14,643 nt of DNA, from positions 1 to 14,643 of the forward strand of contig JBOFEZ010000099.1 of assembly GCA_051648365.1 (NCBI GenBank), in the 5' to 3' direction. Position numbers and translations under genes: made by a program. The DNA comes from JAGNZR01 sp051648365. Its GTDB lineage: Bacteria; Fusobacteriota; Fusobacteriia; Fusobacteriales; Fusobacteriaceae. Shown piece by piece: positions 14,146 through 14,643 of the stretch. Numbering within the stretch: the first letter of the stretch is position 1; the number at the start of each line of letters is the position of its first letter. The notes under the pieces are model-generated. The model saw only the letters and a program-made list of their open reading frames with translations, made no database searches and was not told the origin of the DNA.

Positions 14146-14348
14146 TATTTGTACTTTTGATAAATTTAAAAGGATTGTTAGGTATTTTATGTAATAATAT
14201 ATTGATATTCTATGAATATTATTTTACTATACCAGACATAAAATTTCAAAAATAATTTCTAAAAAATTTAAAGTTATTGGTAAAAAGTCTGAAATACTAA
14301 TTTAAAAAGATAAAAAACGGCGATAGTCGCTAAGTCCAAGGAGGTAAA
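14146..14348 (+). promoter_or_regulatory. Long A+T-rich untranslated leader of the decarboxylase gene
   Basis: About 200 nt between the consensus promoter and the ATG, with no gene supported in it. Only a short hairpin GCGA-TAG-TCGC (14320-14330) just before the AAGGAGGT site (14338-14345), and a possible long-range pairing CAGAC (14233-14237) with GTCTG (14287-14291), are visible. No known riboswitch class is recognised and no T-run terminator is present. Attenuation or ligand control is possible but not shown. Confidence 0.45.
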
Positions 14349-14643
14349 ATGTCAAAGCTTAACCAAAACAAAACACCTATATTCTCAACTCTTAAAGATG
14401 TTTATGCGGCAAGGGATATAGTTCCTTTCCATGTTCCTGGTCACAAAAGAGGGCAAGGGGTAGACAAAGAGTTTCACGATTTTATAGGAAATGGAATTTT
14501 CTCCATAGATGTAACAATATTTAAGATGGTTGATGGATTGCACCAGCCTAAAAGCAGTATAAAAGAGGCACAAGAGCTGGCTGCTGATGCATACGGTGTT
14601 AAAAAGAGTTTCTTCGCAGTAAACGGAACTTCAGGAGCTATAC
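14349..14643 (+). CDS. Orn/Lys/Arg decarboxylase, 5' part (cut by window end)
   Basis: The first 98 codons are visible and the frame is still open at the window end. ATG follows a very strong AAGGAGGT (14338-14345). The N-terminal signature of fold-type I, PLP-dependent Orn/Lys/Arg decarboxylases (SpeA/CadA/YaaO-like) is clear: VPFHVPGHKRG (25-35), an Asp54-centred DVT segment, DGLHQPKSSIKEAQELAADAYG (62-83) and FFAVNGTSGAI (88-98), the last leading into the PLP-phosphate region. The enzyme would decarboxylate arginine, lysine or ornithine to polyamine precursors. It lacks the approximately 130-residue wing domain of the inducible E. coli enzymes, since the catalytic part starts directly, as in the Gram-positive-type SpeA. 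Substrate cannot be told from this part. Driven by the consensus promoter at 14111-14139. Confidence 0.9.
   Translation, partial: MSKLNQNKTPIFSTLKDVYAARDIVPFHVPGHKRGQGVDKEFHDFIGNGIFSIDVTIFKMVDGLHQPKSSIKEAQELAADAYGVKKSFFAVNGTSGAI

Noticed and set aside
14175..14255. 26-codon TTG-started frame in the decarboxylase leader as a regulatory leader peptide
   Set aside because: The AAAAGGA before it is almost in contact with the TTG, there is no run of a regulatory amino acid and no attenuator hairpin follows.
14385..14573. 62-aa - strand frame
   Set aside because: It is antisense to the conserved decarboxylase N-terminus.
1..14643. tRNA, rRNA, CRISPR array, complete insertion sequence
   Set aside because: No cloverleaf-type sequence, regular repeat-spacer pattern, or transposase with terminal inverted repeats was found on reading.

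Overview
The window is A+T-rich bacterial DNA with dense, short-spaced operons, strong AGGAGG-type ribosome binding sites and sigma70-type promoters. The housekeeping proteins (GlgX, PHP-type histidinol phosphatase, RpiB, a SlyD-like FKBP, a HIT protein and an Orn/Lys/Arg decarboxylase) and their composition suggest an anaerobe of the Fusobacteriota (Ilyobacter/Propionigenium/Cetobacterium-like) or a low-GC clostridium. This is an impression from protein style, not a database result.

Left part (1-7920, + strand): an accessory cluster of five tightly spaced genes, visibly more A+T-rich than the rest. They encode (1) a coiled-coil protein ending in a GrpE-like beta domain, (2) a 918-aa Hsp70/actin-fold ATPase with a 290-residue N-terminal extension and no recognisable DnaK substrate-binding/lid part, (3) a 1007-aa HerA/VirB4-like (DUF87-type) P-loop ATPase whose N-terminal domain is joined to the motor by about 100 residues rich in Ser/Thr/Gly/Asn/Glu, (4) a 223-aa protein with a Gly/Ala-rich hydrophobic N-terminus, and (5) a 171-aa tryptophan-cluster protein. 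The last codons of a further upstream gene may lie at 2-55. Spacings of 8 to 18 bp and one terminator (8141-8167) argue for one operon. I read it as a chaperone-plus-translocase machine with a membrane-active partner, either a conflict (defence) system or a dedicated export system. I know of no characterised system with this exact composition, and it is the most interesting part of the window.

Middle part (8170-11140, - strand): a glycogen-debranching enzyme (GlgX type) followed one base later by a TRM11/TrmG10-like RNA methyltransferase. They diverge from a PHP-family histidinol-phosphatase (11257-12063, +). The shared intergenic region carries a perfect 12-bp inverted repeat spanning the putative promoters.

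Right part (12116-14643): a long terminator separates the phosphatase from a convergent - strand run, DJ-1/PfpI protein, SlyD-like isomerase, ribose-5-phosphate isomerase B, then HIT hydrolase. The last three are almost abutting. Divergent to it, a perfect consensus promoter (TTGACA-17-TATAAT) and a leader of about 200 nt precede a PLP-dependent Orn/Lys/Arg decarboxylase cut by the window end. No tRNA, rRNA, CRISPR array or complete insertion sequence was seen.
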